From the NCBI GenBank assembly GCA_023376005.1, contig CM042145.1:14644727-14708726 (forward strand): a stretch of DNA of 64,000 nt. Direction: 5' to 3'. The stretch's first letter is position 1; each line of letters starts with the position of its first letter. This stretch comes from Doryteuthis pealeii (Eukaryota; Mollusca; Cephalopoda; Myopsida; Loliginidae). The notes under the pieces were generated by a model that had not been told where the DNA came from, ran no database searches, and saw only the letters and a program-made list of their open reading frames with translations. Positions 31,043 to 41,950 of this stretch are shown here, piece by piece. The translations under genes were made by a program, and so were the position numbers.

Positions 31043-31580
31043 TGTTTTGTTTTACAGCATATTAACCTCAGTGGGTTATTTAATGCCGACAAAGTTTTGA
31101 AATAAATTCATTCTTAATAGATTCTCAATTTTTTTTTTATATAAAACATATTTTACTATTTAACCCATAAATAGGACTCTAACAATACTACCATTCCGGG
31201 TCAGAGTGAACCTGGGAACAATGGTGATCACGGGGTGCTCCCCATTCCCCAGACCACCAGAACTGGAACCTCACTATCAGTTAGAGTTTAATGTCATTCC
31301 TAGGACATGAAGACCCTCAGCCACTGCCTTCTAGCGCATATATGATAAAAAGTTTTGGGGGTTGCCATAAGGGCAATAGGGTTGGTACAATCATATAGGT
31401 GCTAGGGCTTGATGTAACCAGCCAATTGATCAGAGGGGCCTCTCCGACCGCCCGTCTAGCTTAAGTAAGGGTCTAAGGGGTGTGTTGCATATCATGGACT
31501 GCTCAAACACCTCTCAGACCGCCTGTCTAGCCTAAATAAGCGCCTGAGGAGTGTTGCATGTCATGAACTGCTCATCCACC
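31043..31580 (+). repeat. RepF copy nested in SINE-A
   Basis: Starts ttttgttttacagcatatta, includes 'ggaacctcactatcagttag', 'gttgccataagggcaatagg' and 'ggactgctcaaacacctctc'. Nearly identical by eye, in inverted orientation, to 41,300-41,950. Confidence 0.85.
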
Positions 31581-31630
31581 TCAATGAGTCCATTACTTAC
31601 AACTCTATTCATTACACCACATGCTTCCTA
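31581..31630 (-). mobile_element. SINE-A head separated by RepF
   Basis: 'caatgagtccattacttaca' to 'accacatgcttcc'. Continues the SINE at 30,833-31,042. Confidence 0.8.
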
Positions 31631-31639
31631 AGGAAGCAA

Positions 31640-32099
31640 TATAAGATATACACAAAAGACCATCACACAGAAATGTTCACTTCATGTATGTATCTAATGG
31701 TTAATAAAATGGCAGTTGCCAATTATATTAAAAAGGGGAGTAAGAATCCCAAAAATGCAGTAATGGAAAACAACAAACGCTGAATTCAAAATCAAGCGCC
31801 AAAAAGGAAAAGCGGGAATTTTTCAGTAGTTCAAAGAATGACAAGACGAGTGGTCACGCAACAAATCAGCTCCAGTATCAGCAAAGAAAAACAAGATAAA
31901 ATATGAACTATTAATACCACAATATAAAAGAAAGGACTATGCCCAGTATGCTATTATACATGTCTGTAATTCTATTTTAATACAGATTGTTATTTTAATA
32001 CGACTCCGTTGATTTCTTTCATTGTGTTGAGTTTTGTTTAAAAGTTAGTAAGTTGTGTAAACCTATATAAAATATATACTACACCCAGCTTGCTACACA
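31640..32099. other. No gene recognised
   Basis: AT-rich single-copy-looking sequence. 31,640-31,680 is duplicated at about 32,320-32,350 ('acacaaaagaccatcacaca'). Confidence 0.45.
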
Positions 32100-32225
32100 T
32101 ACCTTTCCCAAGGGTATTAGCACTATGTGAAATGCAAACAGCCTCGTCCAGGATTTGAACTCGGGTCAATGAGTCCATTACTTACAATTCTATTCATTAC
32201 ACCACATGCTTCCTAAGGAAGCAAA
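32100..32225 (-). mobile_element. SINE-A head, uninterrupted relative
   Basis: Same head sequence and even the same 3' flank (cctaaggaagca) as 31,581-31,640, so part of this region is a local duplication. It preserves the empty site for the RepF insertion. Confidence 0.75.
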
Positions 32226-32773
32226 ATAAGAAGATATCCAGTGACGTAGAATGCCAGCCACTTGTAAAGACTCAAAAGGAGAGGGAATCATATTACTGAA
32301 TATCGCTTACCAGAAAACTTACTACACAAAAGATCATTACACAGAAATAATCACTTCATCGAAAGGTCGTTTCTCCGAAATATCAGTAAGCCGAATTCCA
32401 AGAAAGATAACATTTATATATACAAATCGGATTTTTTTACAATTCTGTATAATTTTAAAATTACACAATGTTGTTATGTGTAGAAAGTTTGTAGAAAAAA
32501 CAACAAGATGTTAAAAGTTTTGCTGACAGAAATCTGTTTCGACCATATGAAGAGGTCATTATCAAAGCAACATTATAAACGGGAAGACGAAATAAATATA
32601 TCATTAATCACAAGGCACAGAACGCTCTCGACCAGTACCAGAATTTTCAAAAAAATTTTAAAAATGCGTATTTTATGTTAAAAATAAAATAAATTTTATT
32701 TTAAAAAATTATAAGCATTTTTATCATTGATAAAGCTCAAAAGAGTTTGCAGTGTTGTTAATAAAAAATAAAG
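32226..32773. other. No gene recognised
   Basis: An 87-codon plus frame (32,251-32,514) has no family resemblance. The remainder is AT-rich. Confidence 0.45.
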
Positions 32774-32948
32774 TTGACAGAGTAGCCTATTGTCGGTATC
32801 AGCCAGACAGCGAGGAAGTCTATCCCCTTTTCACTTGTGTTGTTATTTGCGTCTGAGGTAGAGCGCCACACCTACCATTAGCTTCCCCACTTTACTGCAC
32901 CTTGTGGTTCCACACCGGATGCTCTACCGACTGAGCTAAACCGGCCCT
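32774..32948 (-). mobile_element. SINE-B copy, internally shortened
   Basis: The minus strand starts agggccggtttagctcagtc at 32,948 and ends gataccgacaataggc. It lacks the central 'cagcgtatgagtagcacagg' block. Confidence 0.85.
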
Positions 32949-33237
32949 GTTTATTTACAATAAAAAATATCAAAAATAAAATTGATTCAAGAAGGAGTTA
33001 AAAAAAATGAAATATATTTTACTATAAATTTATCTAAAGTCTTTATTCACATAAAGTTTATCGTTTTTAGCTTTGCGATTTAGTTTAAAACGAGTAAAAA
33101 TCTGAACTTAAATCAATAATAAAAAAAACAGTTTGGATAAAGAAATATCTTCCTTCACAATATCTTGAGCGAACCTGTGAGAGATCAACAACTCAGCCAC
33201 AACAGTTGCAGCCCCACCCCCCCCCCCCCCAACAGAG

Positions 33238-33541
33238 TGATTCCTTGTCAAATCATCCAGAAAAAAGTAAAATTGTCACCCACCCACTTCAATTTTTCTA
33301 AAATTTTGTCCAGGTGTGACAACATTAAAGTAAGACAATCCCCAAATTTTGAGCTTTCAATTCCAAAAATTGACCGATTTTTAGCTCTCCAAATATTTGG
33401 GGGGGGCACAAAAAATGGTGACTTTTTGTCATCTATTTTTGTCTGTAAAATGCATTCTAGACAAAATTCTGGACAAAATTTCAGAACAATTTTTGGGTGA
33501 CAATTTTACTTTTTTCTGGATGATTTGACATGAAATTACCC
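33238..33541. mobile_element. Foldback MITE, about 300 bp
   Basis: Termini tgtcaaatcatccagaaaaa at 33,246 and its reverse complement ending near 33,531, inverted over about 45 bp, with further inverted similarity inside ('aaattttgtccag'). The 111-codon frame here (33,165-33,500) is a by-product of the repeat. Confidence 0.82.
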
Positions 33542-33574
33542 AACAACTAAAGTTGAAACAAGAGAAATAGGCGG

Positions 33575-33905
33575 TAAAGAAGTTCAAGAAGTCACCAGGG
33601 CAGCAAGATCATCTCTGCCTCGTGACCCTGTGGAATGCCATACATTATTATCATCATGAAGCCATGCTGATAGCAGAGATTCCTTTGACTCTCTCCCACT
33701 ATTCATCCCTATTGTCCATCGCTCTTTGTAAATCCTCTTGTCAGCATCCAGTGTCTGCACAGTAATGTAAGTTTCTACTTGTCGACTAACACTGGTGTGT
33801 CCATGTGTAGGAGTCTACAAGAGAACGTTGCTTATGAGTTTGTCCTTACTTCTCCAGCAGTGCCCAGTATGTTTTGCCCATCTTAATTGGATGGTTTGAG
33901 AGATA
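33575..33905 (-). pseudogene. LINE reverse-transcriptase C-terminal remnant
   Basis: The minus strand reads RWAKHTGHCWRSKDKLISNV, then TPTHGHTSVSRQVETYI, KRIYKERWTIGMNSGRESKE. This follows the C-terminal tail of an invertebrate endonuclease/reverse-transcriptase LINE (GHCWRS.D....L..TPTHG......R...Y). There is at least one stop and the rest of the element is missing. Confidence 0.72.
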
Positions 33906-34104
33906 TTGATTTATTCTTTTTTTAAATCCAGGCCTTTTGCCAAATTTATACTTTAACAACAAATATTTATATTATAAAGGGAGTACACCAAATATTTAAG
34001 GAGTTTTAGTTCTGATGCTTCTTTCAAAGTTCAGATGAAGGATCACTATTTGTTATTGGTACCAGGTAACCCAGTACAGTTGTTATATAGCTGTCTGGAT
34101 AGGA

Positions 34105-34391
34105 AGCGCATGGTGTAATGGTTAAAGTCATGGGAAATGGACTCGTCACCCCGAGTTCAAATCCTGGACTTGGTAATTGCATTTCACTTAGAGCTAATAC
34201 CCTTGGGAAAGGTATGAATCCTACTCTCCCTCCAGTTATGGGTAAATAGCAGGGCAGACTGGACTCTTTAACCATGGCTAGGTAACCAGTCTAGGAGAAG
34301 GAAAACTCTGAATTCAAACCTGTTTAACTCCACTTAAGAAATTGACCTTGTGTCGTATCCTGCTCGTGTGGAGGAGTTGGTAAATATATAT
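34105..34391 (+). mobile_element. SINE-A, full length
   Basis: Head gcatggtgtaatggttaaag, B box gagttcaaatcctgg, end ggagttggtaaatatata. One of the best-preserved copies and near-identical in most blocks to 43,498. Confidence 0.9.
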
Positions 34392-35651
34392 AGCTGTCTG
34401 GGTATATAAATGGGGAATGTGTTCATTTCTATTAAGACCATGAGGTATGCTATATGAGATTATCCATGGTTATGCTCCCATACTAATCCTTCTTACTTGA
34501 GTAGCTGGCTGGTAACTTACTTCTGTAATCTGTTTCTTGCATAGCCGTGACATTTCTTCTAACTGGTCTGATCTGTCTTTAAGATGCTGGTCTGACTTCA
34601 TGTTGCCAAGGCTGCCATTATTTCACATAGAGACAACGAAGGCTTGTATTCTGTGATCACATTTTTATTCAGAACTAGACATTCTCAACCGCAACAGAGT
34701 CGAAGCGGAGCCAATGCTTACATCATGATGTCTCTCGGTTAACTAACCAAGCTAAGCTAACTGAGCTCTGAACCTTCTTTCTCACAGTCTGTGTAACTGG
34801 AAAGGAGGTCACCAAAAGGTTATTTCATGTCAATTATCTAACCTTCCTCCGATTTTGAATTTCAATCTTTGAATTCAAAATGTATACTAACCGTCTCTAC
34901 ACTAACCACCCAAAAAACAATGGTTTATTATCAATATACAACACAGTTTGTAGCATGTTACTTTGAGAGGTGAAGAGCACTTCCAAGTAAACCTTCTAGA
35001 GGTTTAATTCAGAGGCCATGCTTTGCTGCTGGTACCATGTAACTCAGTACTTATGGTATGTTACTTGGTGAGGAGATGGGCACTGCCAAGTAAACTCCAT
35101 TCCTTTGAGAGATGCGATTAAGGGTATAAAGATATAAATGTGTGGTTATAACTTCCGTGGCTAAAACCACTTCTTATGTGTTAGAAGGCTTCTGAAAAAC
35201 CTCCAAACATATATGCAACAAAATCTAAAAAAGAGGTACATAACAAAATACAGACTTTATTGTCTGAGCACATTCAACAACAAAACAAATACAAAACAGC
35301 TACAATGAAAGTTCGAAAGAAAGAAGAAAGAGTTCTTGGTTAAATGAAGAGACGAAGGTTACTTCAAAAGTTATCACTTACTTTGTACAGGAGCCACGTG
35401 GTAAGCCTTTTAGTTGAGGGGTAAGGTCCCCCCAAGTCCAACCGGATAGAGACACCACTACTGCATGTCTGGAGATCCCAGATGAAAAGAGAGAGTTATT
35501 TTTTCCGGGCTGTGTTTATATAGCCAGGGTGTGTACGCCCTCTAGTGGCAAACCCTGGCAGCAAGGGAAGATAACCCTTTTCTTAACTCAACCACATCCC
35601 AACAAGGGAAGACAATCGTTGCATTTATCTATCCATCCTCCTTCATTACGG
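34392..35651. other. Unclassified; possible minus-strand LTR-like sequences
   Basis: GC is higher than average. 'tcacatttttattcagaact' (34,660) and 'gactttattgtctgagcaca' (35,252) look like minus-strand poly(A)-signal regions. Repeated phrase 'accatgtaactcagtac'/'accaggtaacccagtac' (35,035 and 34,060). No coding frame recognised. Confidence 0.35.
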
Positions 35652-35768
35652 TCAAGTCATGCTGAAAGCAGTGGTTCCCACTAGATCACAGTTAAACAGC
35701 GGTGCACCTGTTCAATAATTAATTGGGTGACCACTTAAGCAACAGCAGGTACTGTAAGCAACCTGAGT
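35652..35768 (+). mobile_element. 5S rRNA-derived SINE (SINE-5S), diverged
   Basis: Follows 5S rRNA order: 'gttcccactagatcacagtt' in the position of the 5S A box, 'aattgggtgaccacttaagc' as the C box, 'cagcaggtactgtaagca' as the 3' stem. Too diverged for a 5S gene. Confidence 0.72.
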
Positions 35769-36055
35769 CCTTTGTTTATCAAAGTGATTTGATTCGACAC
35801 TAAATGATCTGAAAAGGTTTAATATGCTGTAAACAAAATAAAACAACCATCCCTCTTCAAGATAAGCATAAAGATTCCAATTGAACAAGAAGAGAACCTC
35901 ACAACTTTTGACCCATGCTCTAATCATTAAGCTGCACAAGCAAAGACAAAATGACCTCAGACCATCACTCTCATAGGGAACATAACAGTTTTAGAATTAG
36001 GAATTTGTCTCTAGGATAATATAATTATATTGTATTGAAAACAGAGTAATAGGAC

Positions 36056-36314
36056 TGTAAGAGCAGTCTTCCTTTCTGAGGGTTTTGGTAAATCTCCTGT
36101 GTCTGGAGACCCTAGTGTGGTCACGTGACACAGGAACCCAAGGAGGGAACCCTCTTTTTCTGATGCCACTGAACAAGCCTGGACGTGCTCGTCACTTCTC
36201 CCCAGCAGACACCTATGGTGCATGCAGACGCCACAGACACGACACTGCTCACAGTAAGTGGTTTCCACCTATTTTGTAAATGAACATTACTGGGACTCTT
36301 GTGACATTTCATAG
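36056..36314 (+). mobile_element. Solo LTR-like element, left half (split by Gypsy)
   Basis: Same sequence as 29,104-29,366 with few differences; preceded by taggac, which recurs at 40,114-40,119. Interrupted at catag. Confidence 0.8.
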
Positions 36315-36481
36315 TGTGGTATACTAAGACCCGGAAGCACCGGTTATAACATTGTTGTATGAAACGGAAGTACTGTTTCAGCCATCTTGTATTATTTTAA
36401 ATAAAAGGCGGAAGTGGGTTCTTCTTGCAGTTAACGTCAACTGGGCTACACGTCTTATTATTCGCTAAGCGCGTTATAACA
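36315..36481 (+). repeat. Gypsy 5' LTR
   Basis: TGTGGTATAC to GCGTTATAACA, 167 bp, TG...CA ends. Contains aaataaaagg, a poly(A) signal. I find no difference from the 3' LTR. Confidence 0.95.
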
Positions 36482-36514
36482 ATTGGCAGACGAGGATTTG
36501 TTTCACTGAAGAAA

Positions 36515-36976
36515 ATGCCATTACTCGGACATTTAGAAGAATTCTGTACGGAATCAGGAAATATTTCAACCTATTTGGACCGAGTAGAACAGTTTTTTAT
36601 CGCAAACGATATTGGACATGAGAACCAAGTAAAATGCAAAGCCATATTACTGAGTACAATTGGAGAAAGGACCTACAGAGTCTTGGAGGATTTATGTACC
36701 CCTCAAAAACCAAGCGAGAAGTCTCTGGGGGAAATTACCCAGTTGTTGTTGGAACATTTTAAGCCTAAAAGACTAATAGTGGCTGAAAGTTTTCGTTTCC
36801 ATAATGCAAAACAAGAGGAGGGTGAGTCAATTTCAAAATTTCTTGTTCGCCTTAAACATTTGTCTTCTACATGCGAATTTGGGTCATTTTTAAAAAGAGC
36901 ATTGCGTGACAAATTTGTGTGTGGATTAAGGGACGATAAAATTCAGAAAAATTATTGTCCCAAGATATGTCGTTAG
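36515..36976 (+). pseudogene. gag: Gypsy gag, capsid part (frameshifted)
   Basis: Starts MPLLGHLEEFCTESGNISTY, 34 bp after the LTR, and shows the retrotransposon gag capsid fold pattern (YLDRVEQFF, LLEHFKPKRL, ESFRFH, FLVRLKHL). It loses its frame after about residue 147 at a run of A, then stops at 36,976. The continuation lies in the next feature in another frame. In life it would form the capsid. Start chosen as the first ATG after the leader. Confidence 0.85.
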
Positions 36977-37704
36977 AAGAAGCTGTAAAAATGGCCACAG
37001 CTATAGAATTAGCAATGAGTGACGTTGCACATATAAAGAAAAGAGAGACGGACGAAGTAAATAAAATGTGTTCCGAGTCTAACACAACTGAATTACAAAA
37101 GAAAGAAAAAAGTTGTCTTGGTTGTGGTGGGAAATGGCATGAGAAAAGATTTTTTTTGTCCCGCATGGGGAAAAGTTGTTTTAAATGTAACAATAAACAT
37201 CACTTTTCAAAATTTTGTAAAAAGGAACAAAGGAGAAAGGTGTCGAATTACATACAAGAGACAGACGACATACCCTTATTTTTTACGAGATCGAATAGCC
37301 GTGAACCATATATGTGTAATATTTATTTAAATGGTATTCAATGTCAAATGGAAATTGACACCGGTTGTTCGTCTACTCTGATAAGTAAACAGCAGTTTGA
37401 CTTACTGCCGAACGCGAGACTTATAAAAACGGCAACATTACAGAGGTTGCGGACCTATTCGGGTGAGGTCATTGTACCTAAAGGGGTTGCTAACCTGAGT
37501 GTAAAATACCAGGGAAAAACACATTATTTAAGACTGTTAGTTGTACCAGGTTCTGGACCAAGTCTTCTTGGAAGAGACTGGCTGCAAAAATTGCCAATTA
37601 ATATCTATCCTACCTGCAACAAAATGGAATGGACTGATTTTAATCAAGAATTTGCAGAACTTCTTAAACCAGGCTTGGGTACATTAAATATTGAAAAAAG
37701 CTAA
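36955..37704 (+). pseudogene. Gypsy gag nucleocapsid and protease (frameshifted)
   Basis: Continues gag with a zinc-knuckle region: a degenerate first knuckle (CLGCGGKWH) and a canonical CFKCNNKHHFSKFC (C-x2-C-x4-H-x4-C). The retropepsin-like domain follows, with active site EIDTGCSS, flap region, and LLGRDWL near its end. A T8 run next to the first knuckle appears to shift the frame and then restore it about 20 bp later, garbling the intervening residues. It stops at 37,704 in an A6 run. Confidence 0.85.
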
Positions 37705-38311
37705 ATTGTATGTTAAAGAAAATAGCAAACCTCGTTTTATGAAAGCTAGACCCGTACCCTTAACAATTAGAGAAAAAGTTGAAACTGAACTTAAACTTAT
37801 CATGACGGTGGATGCATCTCCAGTGGGTGTGGGGGCAGTGTTATCGCATATAATGAAAGACGGGAGTGAAAAACCGATTTATTTTGCCTCCAGAACATTA
37901 TCAAAGGCAGAACGAAATTATGCCCAGATAGAACGTGAAGGACTGGCAGTCATTTTTGGAGTTTCTAAATTCCATAAATATATCTATGGTCGAGAATTTA
38001 CCATCATCACGGATCATAAACCACTGCTTGGGCTTTTTAAAGAGGACCGTGCAATATCACCAACAGGAAGTGCTAGAGTTCAACGTTGGGCCTTGATTCT
38101 AGCAAGTTATCATTATCAACTAGAATACAAACCAGGTTCAAAAATTTCTAATGCAGATGGATTGAGTCGGCTACCTATAAGACCATTTTACGCCATTACC
38201 TTGTCCGGAGGAAGTAGTACTCTCCATGTCAGCTTTAGACTTAACCCCAGTCACGTCAAAAACTGTTGCTTTTTACACCTCAAGAGACCCCGTGTTATCA
38301 CAAGTGCGTAG
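37691..38311 (+). pseudogene. Gypsy pol: deletion junction and RNase H
   Basis: The first about 35 codons match the region before RT (FMKARPVPLTIREKVETEL). At about 37,795 the sequence jumps directly to the RNase H-like domain (TVDASPVGVGAVLS, IYFASRTLS, ERNYAQIEREGLAVIF, TDHKPLLGLF). The entire polymerase core, including the YxDD motif, is absent, roughly 250 codons by comparison with the family. The frame fails near 38,205. Confidence 0.88.
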
Positions 38312-39680
38312 ATGGATCTTACATGGATGGCCGGGAAAAGTATCTCTTGACTTTCAACCATATACAACCAGGAAGGATGAGTTGTCGGAACAACTGGGTT
38401 GTATTTTATGGGGATCACGGGTGATTATCCCAGCAAAGTGTCGAGAGGCGTTACTGAAAGAATTGCATGAGAGTCATCCAGGAATTTCACGGATGAAGTC
38501 TCTTGCTCGTAGTCACATTTGGTGGCCTAAAATGGATGCAGATATTGAATTATGTGTGAGGAGTTGTGCCATGTGCCAAGATAGTGCAAATATGCCTCAG
38601 GCTAGTGCATTGCATCCCTGGGAATGGCCAGGAAGGCCTTGGTTCAGAGTGCACATGGATTATGCGGGCCCTATCCAGGGCAAGTGGATTCTAGTGATTG
38701 TCGACGCCCACAGTAAATATATAGATGCACATGTTGTGTCATCACCGTCTTCTTCAGAAACAGAAAGGATGTTGAGACGCACGTTTGCCACACATGGGAG
38801 TCCACATGTGATTGTGTCGGACAATGCTAGCAGTTTTACTAGTAAGGAATTTTCCAGGTTCTGTACCCTAAATGGCATTAAGCATGTTAGATGTGCGCCA
38901 TACCACCCCTCCTCAAATGGACTGGCTGAGCGTGCAGTTCAAACCATTAAGAGTGGTCTTAAAAAAGTTACTGGAGATTTGGAAACACGATTATTGCGTG
39001 TATTAGCCCGATACCGGTTATTCCCGCAATCAACAACAGGTCAATCACCAGCAATGCTACTAATGGGCCGTCAGCCTCGATCTCGTCTGGACCTTGTGTA
39101 TCCAGATTTATCTACCCAAGTCACCACGAAAATAGACGATACTAAAAGAACAACGGATAGATATCGTAGTGAAAGGATGTTCCATATTGGAGATAGTGTT
39201 AGTGTGGTGAATTTTCAAGGGAGGCCAAAATGGTTGTTCGGAGTTTTAGAGGAGCAGCTTGGTCCACTGACTTTTAGAGTGCGATTGGAGGATGGTCGAT
39301 TATGGAAAAGGCATGTGGATCATATTCGCGCGAATATTCCAACAGAACCTGTTGTGAGAGGTCCCGAAGAATCAAGGCAGCCTCAGGGGAGTCAGGAACA
39401 AACAGTTACAGGGCACTCAACAGCTTGTGCACAGCTTCCTGCACCCTACAGAGATAGCAGTTTTTCAACAACCGGTGACAGTTTGGAAGATGAACACCCC
39501 AGAACTCGCATGATAACACGGTTTCAGAAACGCAAAGAGGAGGAAAGAAGGAACAATGCTGAGAATAAACCCGAAAGACAGCGCACCAACATTAAACCAG
39601 ATACAAAAGGGAAACGACCCAGTACTAGCCCCTTTAACTGGGGAAATTGCTGTTCAGGAGTCTCCAGAGGCTACAGATGA
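38226..39680 (+). pseudogene. Gypsy integrase
   Basis: 484 codons. The N-terminal HHCC zinc-binding region (ELHESHPG through CAMCQ) is followed by a DDE core: HMDYAGP (first Asp), IVSDNASSF (second Asp), YHPSSNGLAERAVQT (Glu). The C-terminal region includes the GDSVSV and WLFGVLEEQLGPLTFRVRLE stretches typical of Gypsy integrases (GPY/F-type). Catalytic residues are all present, and this is the longest intact frame of the element. It ends in a frame different from the residual tail at 39,556-39,768. Confidence 0.92.
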
Positions 39681-39768
39681 TGATGATGTGACTATGTCTG
39701 AGAGTCGGACAATGCCTCCTATAAGTAATGGGAGTTCCGGGGAGGGACCTATGGATGTTTCAAGCTAA
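39556..39768 (+). pseudogene. Probable out-of-frame pol C-terminal tail
   Basis: Acidic Ser-rich tail (ESPEATDDDDVTMSESRT) ending 12 bp before the LTR. It overlaps the integrase end in another frame and probably is its continuation after an indel; could be chance. Confidence 0.4.
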
Positions 39769-39779
39769 GTGGGGAGGGA

Positions 39780-39946
39780 TGTGGTATACTAAGACCCGGA
39801 AGCACCGGTTATAACATTGTTGTATGAAACGGAAGTACTGTTTCAGCCATCTTGTATTATTTTAAATAAAAGGCGGAAGTGGGTTCTTCTTGCAGTTAAC
39901 GTCAACTGGGCTACACGTCTTATTATTCGCTAAGCGCGTTATAACA
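39780..39946 (+). repeat. Gypsy 3' LTR
   Basis: 167 bp, apparently identical to the 5' LTR, preceded by the polypurine tract. LTRs are copied from one template at insertion, so identity indicates recent insertion. Confidence 0.95.
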
Positions 39947-40115
39947 CATAGTCTGGGGAACTTCGTTCCTATATACATGTTATATTAAAGCTTTTTAAAC
40001 GTAACTAACGTGTTTGTCGTTTTTCCTAACCGAAGTGTTCAACATTGGGTATTTATCCTTCAGGTAACCCAATGTTTTATAAGAACCCGAGATAATACTC
40101 GGTGAACCTCTTATA
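39947..40115 (+). mobile_element. Solo LTR-like element, right half
   Basis: Resumes at catagtctggggaacttcg exactly where 36,314 stopped and runs to the terminal CCTCTTATA with flanking taggac. Confidence 0.8.
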
Positions 40116-40138
40116 GGACAATGTTATTAATGTTTATG

Positions 40139-40384
40139 TAAAAGTAAAGTCGTCGGGGTGGCCTAATGTCGGTATCAGCCAGACAGTGAGGGAGTCTATC
40201 CCTTTTTCACTAGCGCTAGACCAAGGAGATTATTTTAGCGTCTGAGATGGAGTGCCACACCTACCACCAGCTCCTGACTTTACCGCACAGATCCCTGTGC
40301 TACTCATACGCTGAGTTGGCGAGGGCCGGTATTGAACCAGGTACCTTGTGATTCCTAGCCGAATGCTATATTGACAGAACTAAA
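40139..40384 (-). mobile_element. SINE-B copy
   Basis: Complete body; the tail 'aaagtaaagtcgtcggggtg' is on the left. The head is diverged at the A box. It lies 25 bp from the LTR. Confidence 0.85.
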
Positions 40385-41294
40385 TGTAATAATAAGCATT
40401 TGTAATATATTTATCATCCTAAGTCTAATTATACACAGTTTTTAGGGATCATTCAATTATTTTTTCTAGAAAAGTAAATTTAAACAATATCACACAAGAA
40501 AAAGAATGCGGCAGATGTTGGAGCTCATCTATTATATCATTATTTATTAACAAACAAGCATTTTATTTTAGTCTGTTCAATTATTTCATGTGATCATATT
40601 ACAGATAAACATGTAAAATGATTAATAGTCAAGAATGAATGGAGTAAAAGTAAGTATAAAAAACAAACTATTCTAGGGCATCTCACATGGTACAGACTAT
40701 TGTTAGCAAATTTGATTCTTATTGGGTGTCCCGTATTTTGGATTTGTGCCAAATTAAACTTAGTTTAGAGAAGGACAGCTATAAAAGCTATAAAAGCATT
40801 CTTACAGATTTTTTACATTCTTACAGATTTTTAATGTTTTTATGCCAGGAATATGAATAAACTTGTAAATATTTACTCAATGAGTCAAGTTTATTTTGCT
40901 ACTTTGATACAGTGGTAACTTGACTTACAAGTTTAATTTGTTCTATGCAACTCGAGTTCCTTGTATATCAAATCAATTTTCTCCATTGAAATTAATTGAA
41001 AAGCCATTAATCTGTTCCAGCCTGCACCCAAAACATACTAAAAAAAATTTTTTTTTAAATTCATTTAAATAGAAATGCCATAACTAGACTGCTTCAGTTC
41101 CAGTGATCTTTTGAAAAAGAGATATTATCTCAAAAATTCAAGAATTAAATACAGGTTAACACACAACATCATTGTTACCAGATTATTTTTTCTTCACACC
41201 TGCCTTCTAAATCAACCTCCTAACTATTTTTTTTAAATAAGATAAATAGCATTGTATTGTATAAAAACATGATAAAATAGAATGTAATGAACTA
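40385..41294. other. AT-rich, no gene; SINE-C scrap
   Basis: 40,680-40,765 has a SINE-C-like head remnant and tail ('ttggatttgtgccaaattaa'). The rest is unremarkable. Confidence 0.5.
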
Positions 41295-41950
41295 TGTGCT
41301 GTCAGCCCTTACGGCTGAGGCTTTAGAATACACTGACTGCACCTCTGTAGAGGGGTAAGACCCCCTCCCCTCCCAATGGGCCACCTGTTGGCCATGGGTG
41401 GCAACCCGTGAGGCTTAAGGTGGATGATCAGTTCATGACATGCAACACTCCTCAGGCATTTATTTAGGCTAGACAGGCGGTCTGAGAGCTATCTGAGCAG
41501 TCCATGATATGCAACACACCCCTTAGACCCTTACTTAGGCTAGACGGGCGGTCAGAGAGGCCCCCTCTGATCAATTGGCTGGTTACATCAAGCCCTAGCA
41601 CCTATATGATTGTACCAACCCTATTGCCCTTATGGCAACCCCAAAACTTTTTATCATATATGCGCTAGAAGGCAGTGGCTGAGGGTCTTCATGTCCTAGG
41701 AATGACATTAAACTCTAACTGATAGTGAGGTTCCAGTTCTGGTAGTCTGGGGAATGTGGAGCACCCTATCATCACCATTGCTCCCAGGTCACTCTGACCC
41801 AGAGTGGTAGTATCTGCTAGGGTCCCATCCATGGGTTAAATAGAAAAATGTATTTATAAAAAAAAATTGAGAATCCATTAAGAATGAATTTATTTCAAAA
41901 CTTTGTCGGCATTAAATGACCCACTGAGGTTAATATGCCATAAAACAAAC
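41295..41950 (-). repeat. RepF, longest copy
   Basis: Runs from 'gtcagcccttacggctgagg' through 'ttggccatgggtggcaaccc' and 'ggctagacaggcggtctgag' to 'gaggttaatatgccataaaa'. Inverted to 31,043-31,580 with high identity. No ORF or TIR seen; an A-rich end suggests a retroposon. Confidence 0.85.

Larger units (their letters stand above)
36315..39946 (+). mobile_element. Gypsy (Ty3) LTR retrotransposon, internally deleted
   Basis: A 3.63-kb element with 167-bp LTRs, target duplication catag (36,310-36,314 and 39,947-39,951), a presumptive primer-binding region directly after the 5' LTR (attggcagacgagg), and a polypurine tract gtggggagggat just before the 3' LTR. The order gag, protease, RNase H, integrase is Ty3/Gypsy-type, but the reverse-transcriptase core is missing. 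No envelope-like frame. The frame is broken in several places. It sits in another LTR-like element. Confidence 0.93.

Noticed and set aside
36955..37704. Programmed frameshift between gag and pol
   Set aside because: The break falls inside the gag capsid/nucleocapsid region at a plain A run, not at the gag-pol border, and further breaks follow. Indels are more likely.
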